This document shows, piece by piece, positions 46,601 through 54,356 of a stretch of 64,000 nt of DNA. The stretch covers positions 1,798,001-1,862,000 of the forward strand of contig NZ_CP114978.1 in assembly GCF_027498035.1 (NCBI RefSeq). The letters run 5' to 3'. Position 1 is the stretch's first letter. Each line of letters opens with the position of its first letter. This DNA is from Pseudoxanthomonas sp. (GTDB taxonomy: Bacteria; Pseudomonadota; Gammaproteobacteria; Xanthomonadales; Xanthomonadaceae). The position numbers were made by a program, and so were the translations under genes. Below the pieces are notes generated by a model. It was not told the DNA's origin, searched no databases, and worked only from the letters and a program-made list of their open reading frames with translations.

Positions 46601-47950
46601 CATCGAAAGCGTGCCACTGGCGTTCACGTCGCCTAACAGCGTGATCCCATCGCGCCCGGTCAGTGCGACGTTGCCGCCCTGCAAGGTGCCCGTCGACGAC
46701 AGCGTGCCGCCCAGCGAAGACAGCGTCAGCGCACCGGTCCCGGTGTTGATGCCAGCCGAGGACAGGGTCAGCGTCCCGCCGGCCACCAACGACACTGCGT
46801 TGTTTCCCGAGCTGGCGATGCTGCCGATGCTCAAATCGCTACTGTCATACAGCGAAACGCCAGCGCCGCTGGCGCTGACGGCACCGGTGAAGTTGTTGCT
46901 GGTGCTTTCCAGCGTGATCCCACCGCCGGCCGCGACTGTCGTGTCGCCCATGATGGCGAGCGAGCCACCGCTTTGCTCCACGGCGCCACTGCTGCTGATG
47001 TCCAGGGTGGACGCAGCAAGATCTCCCGACAGCGAGACCGCACCGCCGGTGGCATCCACGGTGATGCCGGTGGCCGCAACCGTGCCACCCACATTGATGG
47101 CATTACTGGCAGCACCGTCCAAGGCTGCGACAAGGTCCACGTTGCCCGCTGTCAGGCTACCGCTGGTCGTCACCCCCGTCCCGGAACTGGCCAGCGCAGC
47201 CGCATTGCTGGTGTCCACCGACAGCGTCATGCCGCCATTGCCATCGAAGCCGAGCGTGCCGGCATTGATCGCCCCGAGCACGATATTGCCCGTCCCGGCA
47301 TTCAATGTGCTCCCGGCGGCAACATCCACCTGATTGGCCAGCAGCCCAATGCCGCTGCCACCTGTTGCTTTCAGCGACGCACCATCGCTGACAGTCACCG
47401 TGACGCCGGTGTTGCTGCCAGCAAGCTTGTAGCTGCCACTGATGAAATCGCCATTGGTCATGCTGAGTGTGCTGGCGACCAGGCCACCGACATTGACCTG
47501 TGCACCTGATCCGAAGACCACGCCGTTGGGATTGAGTAGAAACACCAGGCCGGTGGAGTTCAGCGCACCATCGATCTGGCTCACCCCGCCCGCGGCCGCC
47601 ACGCGATTGAGCGTCACGATATCGCTGCCACCTGTGATGGCGACCTGGGCTGTACTGCCGATGCTGAATGTCTGCCAGTCGAGGATGGCCTTGGTGCTGG
47701 ACTGGGCGATGGTCATCGCTCCGTCAGCGGAACTGATCGCGGCCGAACCGCTGGTGATGGTGCCCCCGGTCGGCAAGGTTTGTGCCCGGGCCGGCGAGGC
47801 CAATGCCCAGGCCAACGGCAGGATCGCCAGCGACACGGTCAGCCGACGGCACGTGGCGCGCCCCCCGGCCGCATGGCTGCCAACCAGTTCCGAGGCGATC
47901 TGGACCAGGCCGAGCTGGCAGTTGAACACCAAACGATAGATACGATTCAT
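40604..47950 (-). CDS. TpsA: large two-partner secreted filamentous hemagglutinin-like protein
   Basis: A 2448-residue exoprotein. It opens with an extended signal peptide region (MNRIYRLVFNCQLGLVQIAS) and a signal core ending ASPARAQ near residue 57. The TPS/haemagglutination-activity domain follows, with LVFLLNPNGVVFG and GGLVASTLSM. Residues ~290-2190 are Gly/Ser/Thr-rich tandem beta-helix repeats (recurring TLSATGDITLDNSGNDFTG and LTLGTVAASTLTASAG). The C-terminal ~200 residues are non-repetitive and end QCDTGDPDAGCHQ. No toxin domain is recognisable, so an adhesin/biofilm role is likelier than contact inhibition. Ribosome site GGAGAG precedes it, and tpsB ends 12 bp upstream. Confidence 0.9.
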   Translation of the reverse strand: MNRIYRLVFNCQLGLVQIASELVGSHAAGGRATCRRLTVSLAILPLAWALASPARAQTLPTGGTITSGSAAISSADGAMTIAQSSTKAILDWQTFSIGSTAQVAITGGSDIVTLNRVAAAGGVSQIDGALNSTGLVFLLNPNGVVFGSGAQVNVGGLVASTLSMTNGDFISGSYKLAGSNTGVTVTVSDGASLKATGGSGIGLLANQVDVAAGSTLNAGTGNIVLGAINAGTLGFDGNGGMTLSVDTSNAAALASSGTGVTTSGSLTAGNVDLVAALDGAASNAINVGGTVAATGITVDATGGAVSLSGDLAASTLDISSSGAVEQSGGSLAIMGDTTVAAGGGITLESTSNNFTGAVSASGAGVSLYDSSDLSIGSIASSGNNAVSLVAGGTLTLSSAGINTGTGALTLSSLGGTLSSTGTLQGGNVALTGRDGITLLGDVNASGTLSMSTTNAAISQVAGTMLVAGTTSLDAGTGAITLTGIGNDFGSAVSAKGGAVTLTDANTLTLGTVTAGSLTATAGNTLSLGTTIVGGALAGTSSNGSIIQSGAVSVAGTSTLTAAGGIALNNSGNDFGGAVTASGGAVSLTDANALVLGTVAASTLMATAGGALTQSGALTVSGTSNFSAGGGITLNNSGNDFVGAVTASSGAVSLADANDLVLGPVAASTLTTTAGGALTQSGALTVGGTSNFSAGGGITLNNSGNDFGGAVTASGGAVSLADANDLVLGTVTASMLTATAGGALTQSGALTVNGASNLSAGGGIALNNSGNDFGGTVTASGAGVSLYDTGDLSIASITSWGNNAVSLVAGGTLKLSSLGIDTGTGALTLSSLGGTLSSTGILQGGNVALAGRDGITLLGDVNASGTLSMRTSNAAISQTAGTVTAAGTTTLGAGTGAITLAGVGNDFGSAVSATGGAVTLTDANDLVLGVVTAGTLAVNAGGGLTQSAALRVDGTSTLTAGEWVALDGGNNDFGGAVTASGAGVLLSDINDLTIGGITSSWSGAVILSAGGTLTLPAGGIDAGTGALMLSSLGGTLSSTGTLQGGNVALTGRDGISLSGDVNASGTLSMTTTNAAIAQTAGTVTAAGTTTLGAGTGAITLAGVGNDFGSAVSATGGAVTLTDANDLALGTVAARTLTASAGGALALGATTVTGDATLEAGTALDLGSSRIDGALLATSGGNITQSSALEVGGNTTLSATGDITLDNSGNDFTGPVNASGGAVTLTDANALTLGTVAASTLAASAGDALVLGATTVTGDAVLEAGTALDLGSSRIDGALLATSGGNITQSGALQMGGTTTLSAAGDITLDNSGNDFTGTVNASGGAVTLADTNTLILGTVAAGSLTAVAGGTLDTGVTTTTGDASFQSAGALSLGTTNVGGVLAGTSSGGSITQRGALEVDGTTTLSATGDIALDNSSNDFAGTVNASGDAVTLTDANTLTLGTVTAGSLTAVAGGTLDTGVITTTGEASFQSAGTLSLGNTTIGGALAGTSSGGSIAQSGALQVGGTTTLSAAGDITLDNSGNDFTGTVNASGAGVSLYDASDLSIASITSSGNNAVSLVAGGTLTLSSLGINTGTGALTLSSLGGALSSTGTLQGGDVALTGRDGISLSGDVNASGTLSMTTTNAAIAQTAGTVTAAGTTTLGAGTGAIKLAGIGNDFGSAVSAKGGAVTLTDANTLTLGTVAASTLTASAGGALALGATTVTGDATLEAGTALDLGSSRIDGALLATSGGSITQGGALQMGGTTTLSAVGDITLGNSGNDFTGTVNASGGAVTLIDANALTLGTVTAGSLAAVAGGTLDAGVTTTTGDASFQSAGTLSLGTTNVGGVLAGTSSGGSITQRGALEVDGTTTLSATGDIILDNSSNDFTGAVNASGDVVTLTDANDLTLGTVTAGTLTANAGDALDLGTTTVTGDATLGAGTVLDLGSSRIDGALLATSGGNITQSSALEVGGNTTLSATGDITLDNSGNDFTGTVNASGDAVTLTDTNTLTLGTVAASTLTASAGDALALGTTTVTGDAVLEAGTVLTSGSRRTSRVLLATSGGNITQSGALKVGGTTTLSATGDIILDNSGNDFTGAVNASGNAVTLADANTLTLGTVAASTLTASAGDVLALGDTAVTGDAVLDAGSNVTLTDAVQVGGVLRVVAGNDIQQGAGGLTAGTFAAQAGGSLSLLGSGNHIDALGDVQAASVKLNNAQSLTIAGNVASSGDIALDVDGDLHLNGTLAGNNVWLQSSGNVDEGVGASLTALTLSGSVAGMVTLGSANQFNDNRISVLGNFSSPGGFSLTNGQTVTLASVDGSAYTVDAGHADLYLEARGGDILQAGTTWLYDGNGTFSASGSIGQKTAPIYVIGDTTQYVAAIGSPPAYFYGLDRNGNLLAISGVASVNVPTTVYAGRVQGTSQQEVHYVDLAAVGADYRGYGVVEPGLRLPIDQQVQCDTGDPDAGCHQ
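41572..46915. repeat. Tandem repeats inside tpsA
   Basis: Imperfect repeats of roughly 250-350 bp, in several variants, cover most of the gene. Near-identical blocks recur: the stretch around GCCAGCAACGCTCC near 42140, 42770, 44120 and 44430, and the block containing CGACAGCGTGCCGCCCAGCG near 43195, 44840, 45440 and 46695. Such identity implies recent duplication or gene conversion, and this region would be prone to copy-number change and misassembly. Confidence 0.8.
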
Positions 47951-47962
47951 GGCCGGCTCTCC

Positions 47963-49741
47963 TCAGAACGTCATGCCGAAGCGCGCGTAGACACGCACGC
48001 CGTCCTTGCCGTCACTGGCATCGGTACTGGTGGTGGGGACCGAAGCGGTCAGGTCGAGCTGCAGGTTGTGGGTCTGCGGCAAACGGAAGCTCGCCCCCAC
48101 GCCGACACCGCCAAAGCGCACGGACGGATGTGCACTGGTGTCGTTGGCACCCACCGGATCAGCCTGTCCGTGGTCGGCAAACACGCTGAATTCCAGCAGG
48201 TCCCGCCATGGCCGGCCGTTGAAGGGCGAGGTGCGATCGGCAAAGCCAGGGGCATCGACGTGATACTCCAGCGAGCCGGCCCAGGCACGATCTCCCAACG
48301 CATCGGCCAACGGATACGCACGTACGTTGTCCGGCCCTCCCAGTGCGAACTGCTCCATCGGCGTCAGTGCGTCGCGGGTGTACTGGCCGGAAACGCGCAG
48401 CACCAGTCGCTGGGTCGGCGCCAGGTATTGCAGGCGGCTGTAGGACGCACGCATGACCAGAAAACGACTGTCGTGATCCGGATACAGGTCATCGGGCCTG
48501 CGCGACTGGTCATCCACGGCCTGGCGCACGCTGAGCGTCAGCAAGTCGACCCCTCGCCAGCGCACATCGGTACGGCGCATCGCAAACCCAAGCTCGGCCG
48601 CATCGAACTGCAGGTCCGACAAGACCTCACCCAAGGCACTGAGTTGTGATCGTTCGCGCAGGTAGCGGAACGAGCCCTGCATCTGCAGCGTGGAGGTATT
48701 GACGAACTTCCAGTCGGCACCGACGTACGTGTTGCTGCTTGGCCCCTGGATGCCCAGCACGGAGAACAGACCCGTGTTGACCTGCAGCTCGCTGCGCGAG
48801 TAACCGGCCAGGAACGACAGGCCCGGTACCGGCGAGATGGGAACGCTGTAGGACAAGGCGCCCTGGCGCGTGGATTCCGGCTCGAACGCGTAGGCGAAGC
48901 TGGCAGCCAGCCGATCGCCACGCCCGATCGGGTTGTCCCAGGTCACACCGGCCAGCGCGCGGTATTTCCCGGTCAGTTCCGTGCCGTAGTTGTTGACGCC
49001 AAGGTCGAAGCTGACCGGGTGCTTCTCTTCCTGTGCGGTCAGCACCAGATCAGTTTCACCATCGTTCTGGCCTGGCTGCAGGATCGATGACACCGACACG
49101 CCAGGGAGGTCATGGGCGTAGAGCATCGCCGAAGACACCTCCTGGGCCCGCAGCGCCCGCCCCTGCAGCCGGTTGAGCGCAGCCGCGATGACATCGGGAT
49201 CGTAATGCGTGGTGCCCTGCACGATCACCTTGCCGATCCTGCCTTCGATGACCTGCAATCGAACGATGCGATCGGCACCGATGGTCTGCACGGGGATGAT
49301 GGCGGTGGCCACCACATACCCCGCCTTGCGATAGGCCGCGGTCACCGCATTGGCTACTGCCTGCAATTGATCGAAGCGCAGCCGTGCTTCGGAATGGCCT
49401 TCAGCCAGCGCTTCGAACTTGGCATCGGCGATCTTCTGCACGCCGGCCTGGGTGATGTCACCGCCAGAGTGCGGGCCGACACCTTCGACGGCAAACCCGC
49501 GGACCGCCAACAGCGTGGCCGGCGCCTGGTCGCGCTGGGCCAGGGCTGGAACCTGATCGGTCCCGGGCTGGCCTTGGGGCGGTTCCTGCGCTGCAGCGGC
49601 GCTGCTCAAGGCAAGCACCGCCATGACGCCGGCGGCGATCAATGCAAGGCGCGTCGGCGCTTGTGCTGCCAGAACGCGCTTCGACCGCACCAGCCCCACG
49701 CAAACGCCGCCAGCAGCCTTCCGGCAACCGTACTCAAACAT
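47963..49741 (-). CDS. TpsB: Omp85-family two-partner transporter (ShlB/FhaC type)
   Basis: A 592-residue outer-membrane exporter. The start at 49741 has GGGGGAG 7 bp upstream and overlaps the small membrane protein stop. Signal peptide (LALIAAGVMAVLALSSAAAA), POTRA region (LLAVRGFAVEGVGPHSGG, YRKAGYVVATAIIPVQTIG, LQVIEGRIGKVIVQG) and a C-terminal barrel with EQFALGGPDNVRAYPLADALGDRAW (the VRGY-like motif as VRAY) ending YARFGMTF. It exports the adjacent TpsA. Confidence 0.92.
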   Translation of the reverse strand: MFEYGCRKAAGGVCVGLVRSKRVLAAQAPTRLALIAAGVMAVLALSSAAAAQEPPQGQPGTDQVPALAQRDQAPATLLAVRGFAVEGVGPHSGGDITQAGVQKIADAKFEALAEGHSEARLRFDQLQAVANAVTAAYRKAGYVVATAIIPVQTIGADRIVRLQVIEGRIGKVIVQGTTHYDPDVIAAALNRLQGRALRAQEVSSAMLYAHDLPGVSVSSILQPGQNDGETDLVLTAQEEKHPVSFDLGVNNYGTELTGKYRALAGVTWDNPIGRGDRLAASFAYAFEPESTRQGALSYSVPISPVPGLSFLAGYSRSELQVNTGLFSVLGIQGPSSNTYVGADWKFVNTSTLQMQGSFRYLRERSQLSALGEVLSDLQFDAAELGFAMRRTDVRWRGVDLLTLSVRQAVDDQSRRPDDLYPDHDSRFLVMRASYSRLQYLAPTQRLVLRVSGQYTRDALTPMEQFALGGPDNVRAYPLADALGDRAWAGSLEYHVDAPGFADRTSPFNGRPWRDLLEFSVFADHGQADPVGANDTSAHPSVRFGGVGVGASFRLPQTHNLQLDLTASVPTTSTDASDGKDGVRVYARFGMTF

Positions 49742-50024
49742 CAAAGACTCCCCCTAACAAAAGGCCGACAAGCGTCAGCACGAGCACCACACCGATCACG
49801 AGCAAGCCCAGGCGCCAGCGCCCTGCTCCGGTCTGCAATGCCTGGTTCGACGATGGCTCCGCACGGCGCGGCGATACCCCGTTGCGATGGGTAATGGCCG
49901 CACTGTCGGCGAGGCCATCCAGTAACTGGCGGCGACGCTGGCGATACTCCCCCTGCTGCAACCGCCCTTCCTGATAGGCGCGAGAAAGGCCGTGCAGGGT
50001 TTCATTCGCACGTTGCAGATCCAT
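49734..50024 (-). CDS. Small C-terminally anchored membrane protein
   Basis: A 96-residue protein. Start at 50024 is set by the TGATG overlap with the kinase stop. Residues ~1-45 are helical, basic and Gln/Arg-rich (GLSRAYQEGRLQQGEYRQRR, a SHOCT-like short pattern). A linker follows, then one membrane helix (LGLLVIGVVLVLTLVGLLLG) ends the protein. It is placed between the T6SS kinase and tpsB and overlaps both. Function not recognised; tail-anchored topology is the only firm observation. Confidence 0.65.
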   Translation of the reverse strand: MDLQRANETLHGLSRAYQEGRLQQGEYRQRRRQLLDGLADSAAITHRNGVSPRRAEPSSNQALQTGAGRWRLGLLVIGVVLVLTLVGLLLGGVFDV

Positions 50025-53000
50025 CACTTCAACTCCCTCAGCACGCGGAAGCCGACATCCGGCTGGGTATTGCCGCCATCCTGCCTCACGCTGGCCACGC
50101 TGCAGTCGCTCCAGAAGCTGGCGAAGCTGCCGCCGCGCACCTTGGTCTTGTTCCCATCGACGGTCCACTCCCACACGTTGCCGCTCATGTTCACCAACCC
50201 CCAGGGATTGGGCTGACGTCCGCGAATGGAAACCGGGGCATCACTGCCCGTGCTGGCGGTCGGCGGAACGCAGTTGCTGTCTGGCGCCTGTTTCCAGTCC
50301 TGTGCGGCCTGGGCGGCGTACAGCCATTCGGCATCGGTCGGCAGGCGATAACGCCAACCGTCGGTGGTACGGATCAGCCACCGTGCATAGGCACGCGCCT
50401 GTCCCAGGCTGACGTTGGTTACGGGCAAGCGTCCCAGCGATGGATCAGCCAGCGAGCGCACGTTGCATCTTCCGCTGGCCTTGCAATAGGCATTGAAGTC
50501 ATCGACGGTGATTTCGCCACGCGAAAGTGCGTAGCGCTTGCCACCACCCATCCCGGGGACGACCACGAGCATGGGGCCGCGCTGGCCATCACCGAGCTGA
50601 TCGAAACAGGCCTTGGCCGAGCCCGCCAATCCGGCCTGCCCACAGGGGTCTGGGCCATCAGGCACCGGCGGCAGCGGCAGGTCGTCCTCGTTGACGGTCG
50701 CGGTGGCGGCGGTGCCCGCGGCGGTGGAGGCCGTCGCGCCTGCGCTTCCACGCTCCGGGCGTTTGCCCGCCGGGGTCCTGGCCGCAGGCCTGCCCGACGC
50801 AGCATCGGGAGCGACCTGATCACGCGATTCAGCGCTCCCGGCCTGCGCCTGCAGGAGCGCCTCCAGACTGCCTTGCGGCAATTGGCCGCCTGCCTTCATC
50901 TGGGATTCGAGCGCCCCCATGCCGCGGGCATCGTCGCGCCATGCCACCTGCAGGCGCGTCAGCAGTTGCTGCCGGCGCTGTTCGGCCGGTGCCCGGGCAT
51001 TGGCCAGGATGTCAGCCACCAGCGTGTCGCGTTCCTGCGCGGCAACCAATGCCTTGCGCCCCGGTAGCAGGCTGATCGCGTCGCGCATGATCGCCGCAGC
51101 CCCGGCGTAGTCGCCGCTGGCGGCCTTCCCGTCCGCAGCAGCGACATGCGCCTGGGCCAACAGGTCGGCCCCCGCGCCTTTCACGAATTCGCCGTCAGGC
51201 TGGAGCGCGACCAGACGTGCGTATGCCTGACGCGCTTTCTCCAGATCACCTGCCGCCGCGGCGCGGCGCAGGGACTCGGTCCGCGCGGCAATCTCAGCAC
51301 TTGCACGGTCACGGGCCAGCAGCTGATCCAGCGACTGCCCTGCCTGCTGCAGCCGTTGTTGCTGCGCCTGCAGCGCCGCATCGGCAGGCACCTCGGCCAG
51401 GCCGAAGGCGGCCAATGCCTGCGCGCGGGCCAGATCAGCAGGCGCAGTACGGCTGGAGATCAAGCCCACGATGCCGCTGGCGAGCGCTTGCAGTTCCGCC
51501 GGATCGACCGGTTGCCCGGACGCCTTGAGCGCGTCCAGTGCGCTGGCCACTTGTTGCTGCCATTGCACCGTGAAGTCCGGCTTGTCAAGCAACTGCTGCA
51601 ACTGGGTGCGTGCGGCACGCGCGTCCTGGGCCGGTGCGCGCGCGGTGACCGCTTCCGCCAATGCGCGTTGTTCGACCAACTGCGATTGCCGTAGCTGCAG
51701 CGGCAGCGAGTCCGGGAAACGCTGCTGCGCGACGCTCAACTGCTGCGTGGCGGCACCCAGATTCCCGGCCTGCAGGCTGGACTGGACCGCCGCGTCATAA
51801 GCCGCTTCCAACTGCGGGTTATGCAACAGCGCGCTGTCCGGATCGATCTCGCCCACGATCCGCAGACTGTCGAGCACGTTGTCGTGCTGATCGGGGAACA
51901 AAGCACCCGCGGCGATGCGCTGTTCGACCTGGCTATCCAGCCGGTTCAGTTCCCGATCGCGCTCCTGCTCGACGCGCAGCTTGCGCGCGTCCAGTTCCGG
52001 CGAATACAGGCGCAACCTGTCACGCAACGCAAAAACATCCTGCGCACGCCGATATTCGAAATGCCCTTGCGCCGGATTCCACAACGCATCCAGCCGTGCC
52101 ATGAGGAAACCAATCACAGTCTGGGCATGATCGGCCAGCACGTCGCGACGGTCGCTGCTGGACAGGCCGTCCAGTGCATCCTGCGCCGCGGCCTCGTCCC
52201 GATAGTGCTTCGGGTCCGATGGATCGAAGGCCGCGATCATCGCCGCCAGATTCCGCTGGTGAAACCAGCCCATCCCTGCCCAGACGGCGCCGCCGATCAC
52301 CAGCAACGCACCACCGCCGGCCGCCGCCAGTGGCATCGCGCGCTCGCGCAGCGGCACCTGGCGCATCCCATCGAGCAGGGACTGCACGTCAGCCAGGCGA
52401 CCCTTTGCCTCGAATGCCACCGACTGGGCCAGCGTGCGTTGCTGCCGTCGCGTCAGCCCGGGAACCAGCGGTGGCGTCCGCCCCTCACGCAGGGCCACTT
52501 CCGCGCTGACCTTGCCAAAGGGATGCTTGCCGGTCAGCAGTTCGTAGCACACGCATCCCAACGCATAGATGTCATCGCGCGGCCCGGGCTGCTCGCCACG
52601 AATCATCTCCAGGCTCGCATATGCAGGCGTCAATGCGCCCAGCGTGGAGGCATCGAACACGGTCTGCTCGCCCTCGGCATCACCTGCATGCTTGCCGGCC
52701 CGGGCGATGCCGAAGTCGAACACCTTGGGCACACCGTCGCGGGTGACCATGACGTTGCCCGGCTTGAAATCCGAATGGACGATGCCCGCCGCGTGGGCGC
52801 GCGCGAGCGCCCGGGAAACGCCTTCGATCAGCGGCCATGCCTTGGCCAGGGACAGGCCATTGAAGGCCTGTTCGCGGATCAATGTCTTGAGGTCGCTGCC
52901 ATCGACGTACTCCATCGTCATGTAGACGATGGCGCCGTCCTTGTCGAAGTCATAGACCCGCACGATGTTGTCATGCGCCAGTTGCTGCGAACGGCGCGCC

Positions 53001-53638
53001 TCGCGCTGCAGGGCCACCAGCGAATCCGGGTGACGGCGGAATTCGTCCGAAAGCACTTTCACCGCGACGAAAGGATCGCGATCGCGGGCTTCGATCTTGC
53101 GCTCGTCCCGCGCTAGCCAGACGACCCCCATGCCGCCGCGCCCAAGCTCGCGCTCCAGCTGGAAGCGCCCCTTGAGCAGGTCGCCCGCGCCGACGCTGCG
53201 GACCACCGCGACCTTGGCCACCGCCTTCCATTCGCTGACGCCTTCGGTCCCCGTGCCACTCCCGGTGCCGGTGGAAGCGCGCGGGTCGCCGGCAGCGGTC
53301 ATCGCCGGCGCCACGCGGGTGACATCGTCTTCCTGATCGGCCGGCATCGACGGCGCGCTGGCCCCGCGCACGGAAGGCGCCACGACCGTGGCGTCGTCAT
53401 CCACCGGTTCCACCGGCTCATACGAAGCAGCCCGCAGGCGATCGAGTAGCGTGGTCACCGAAATCTCGTCGAGCATCTGTTCTTCCCGCAAGCGCCACAC
53501 CGTTTGCATGCCTTCATCGATCTCGCGACGCGGAAGCATGCCGCGTGCAGTCAACGCTGCAAGCACGTGCTGCAGATCCATGTGCCCATGCCCAAGGGCG
53601 TTCACCAGGTCGGCAACGCTGATCGGTTCTTCGCTCAC
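50024..53638 (-). CDS. T6SS-associated Ser/Thr kinase with FGE-like C-terminal domain
   Basis: A 1204-residue membrane kinase. I choose GTG at 53638 because GGAGG lies 8 bp upstream; the frame continues to 53656 but would put that site inside the gene. Order: N-terminal ~75-residue helical domain, linker, kinase domain (~150-415: GRGGMGVVWLARDE, VAVKVL, HSDFKPGNV in place of HRD, KVFDFGIAR), TM helix (~445-465), a long alpha-helical periplasmic region, and a C-terminal sulfatase-modifying-factor (FGE) fold (YRLPTDAEWLYAAQ, NMSGNVWEWTVDG). The catalytic FGE cysteine pair is not evident, so this is probably a sensing/binding module. Fits the PpkA/TagE role of the T6SS phosphorylation switch with the PP2C and FHA proteins. 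Confidence 0.88.
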   Translation of the reverse strand: MSEEPISVADLVNALGHGHMDLQHVLAALTARGMLPRREIDEGMQTVWRLREEQMLDEISVTTLLDRLRAASYEPVEPVDDDATVVAPSVRGASAPSMPADQEDDVTRVAPAMTAAGDPRASTGTGSGTGTEGVSEWKAVAKVAVVRSVGAGDLLKGRFQLERELGRGGMGVVWLARDERKIEARDRDPFVAVKVLSDEFRRHPDSLVALQREARRSQQLAHDNIVRVYDFDKDGAIVYMTMEYVDGSDLKTLIREQAFNGLSLAKAWPLIEGVSRALARAHAAGIVHSDFKPGNVMVTRDGVPKVFDFGIARAGKHAGDAEGEQTVFDASTLGALTPAYASLEMIRGEQPGPRDDIYALGCVCYELLTGKHPFGKVSAEVALREGRTPPLVPGLTRRQQRTLAQSVAFEAKGRLADVQSLLDGMRQVPLRERAMPLAAAGGGALLVIGGAVWAGMGWFHQRNLAAMIAAFDPSDPKHYRDEAAAQDALDGLSSSDRRDVLADHAQTVIGFLMARLDALWNPAQGHFEYRRAQDVFALRDRLRLYSPELDARKLRVEQERDRELNRLDSQVEQRIAAGALFPDQHDNVLDSLRIVGEIDPDSALLHNPQLEAAYDAAVQSSLQAGNLGAATQQLSVAQQRFPDSLPLQLRQSQLVEQRALAEAVTARAPAQDARAARTQLQQLLDKPDFTVQWQQQVASALDALKASGQPVDPAELQALASGIVGLISSRTAPADLARAQALAAFGLAEVPADAALQAQQQRLQQAGQSLDQLLARDRASAEIAARTESLRRAAAAGDLEKARQAYARLVALQPDGEFVKGAGADLLAQAHVAAADGKAASGDYAGAAAIMRDAISLLPGRKALVAAQERDTLVADILANARAPAEQRRQQLLTRLQVAWRDDARGMGALESQMKAGGQLPQGSLEALLQAQAGSAESRDQVAPDAASGRPAARTPAGKRPERGSAGATASTAAGTAATATVNEDDLPLPPVPDGPDPCGQAGLAGSAKACFDQLGDGQRGPMLVVVPGMGGGKRYALSRGEITVDDFNAYCKASGRCNVRSLADPSLGRLPVTNVSLGQARAYARWLIRTTDGWRYRLPTDAEWLYAAQAAQDWKQAPDSNCVPPTASTGSDAPVSIRGRQPNPWGLVNMSGNVWEWTVDGNKTKVRGGSFASFWSDCSVASVRQDGGNTQPDVGFRVLRELK

Positions 53639-53642
53639 GTCT

Positions 53643-54356
53643 TCAATCCTCCACACTCACCACCACGGCCGAGACGTTGTCCCGGCCCTTTCGCCCCAAG
53701 GCGAGCTGGAACAAGCGATCCACGGCCGCGGCCGGGTCGCGTATTCGTCCGAACTCGAACGCCAGCTCCTCGTCGTCGATTTCCTTGTTGATCCCGTCCG
53801 AGCACAGCAGGTATCGCGCACCCGGATCGGCCGGAACCAGCACCCAGTCGACGTACAACGCTTCCTGCGCGCCGACGGCGCGCGTCAGCGCACCCGGCGG
53901 GCCTTGTTCCGGCGTGCCGGAAAACTGGGTCTGGTCATCGCGCGCACCGGTGACGTGGTCGCGCGTGATCTGGCGCAACGGGCCACCAGCGCTTCCATAG
54001 GCACGGCTGTCACCGGCCCAACCACAAGCCATGACGTCCCTGTCCCAGACCAGCACCACCACGGTGGAGCCGATGATGTCGACCTGCCGATGGCGCGCGA
54101 TCTGCAGCAGTTCGGCGTTGATCTGTACAAGCGCGTCCTCGATCGCATCGATGAAGTCGCTGAGCTGGCCACGGCGCGGCAGCGCCGCCAGCCGATCGAC
54201 GATCATGCCGCTGGCCAGGTCACCCGCTGCATGCCCACCGAGCCCATCGGCGACCACCCACAGGCCGGCGTCCTCGCGCACGAGGATGGCGTCTTCATTG
54301 TGGCGCCGGACCTTGCCGGTCTCGCTCTGTCCCGCAGAACGACAGTGATGACTCAT
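53643..54356 (-). CDS. PP2C-family Ser/Thr phosphatase (PppA-like)
   Basis: A 237-residue cytosolic phosphatase. Metal-binding motifs of PP2C are all present: VRRHNEDAI, VVADGLGGHAAGDLAS, GWAGDSRAYG, LLCSDGINKEI and GRDNVSAVVV. It opposes the downstream kinase, most likely by dephosphorylating the FHA protein to turn the T6SS off. Overlaps tagF by 4 bp; the kinase start follows 4 bp after its stop. Confidence 0.92.
   Translation of the reverse strand: MSHHCRSAGQSETGKVRRHNEDAILVREDAGLWVVADGLGGHAAGDLASGMIVDRLAALPRRGQLSDFIDAIEDALVQINAELLQIARHRQVDIIGSTVVVLVWDRDVMACGWAGDSRAYGSAGGPLRQITRDHVTGARDDQTQFSGTPEQGPPGALTRAVGAQEALYVDWVLVPADPGARYLLCSDGINKEIDDEELAFEFGRIRDPAAAVDRLFQLALGRKGRDNVSAVVVSVED

Noticed and set aside
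41157..47333. A 2058-codon open frame on the plus strand opposite tpsA
   Set aside because: It is the mirror of the tpsA repeats in GC-rich DNA. Its translation is low-complexity Val/Pro/Ser/Ala without signal, domain or ribosome site. The minus frame has ESPR, TPS domain and proper neighbours.
40604..47950. CdiA-type contact-dependent toxin
   Set aside because: No VENN-type motif, no C-terminal toxin domain and no small immunity gene follows; tssA comes next.
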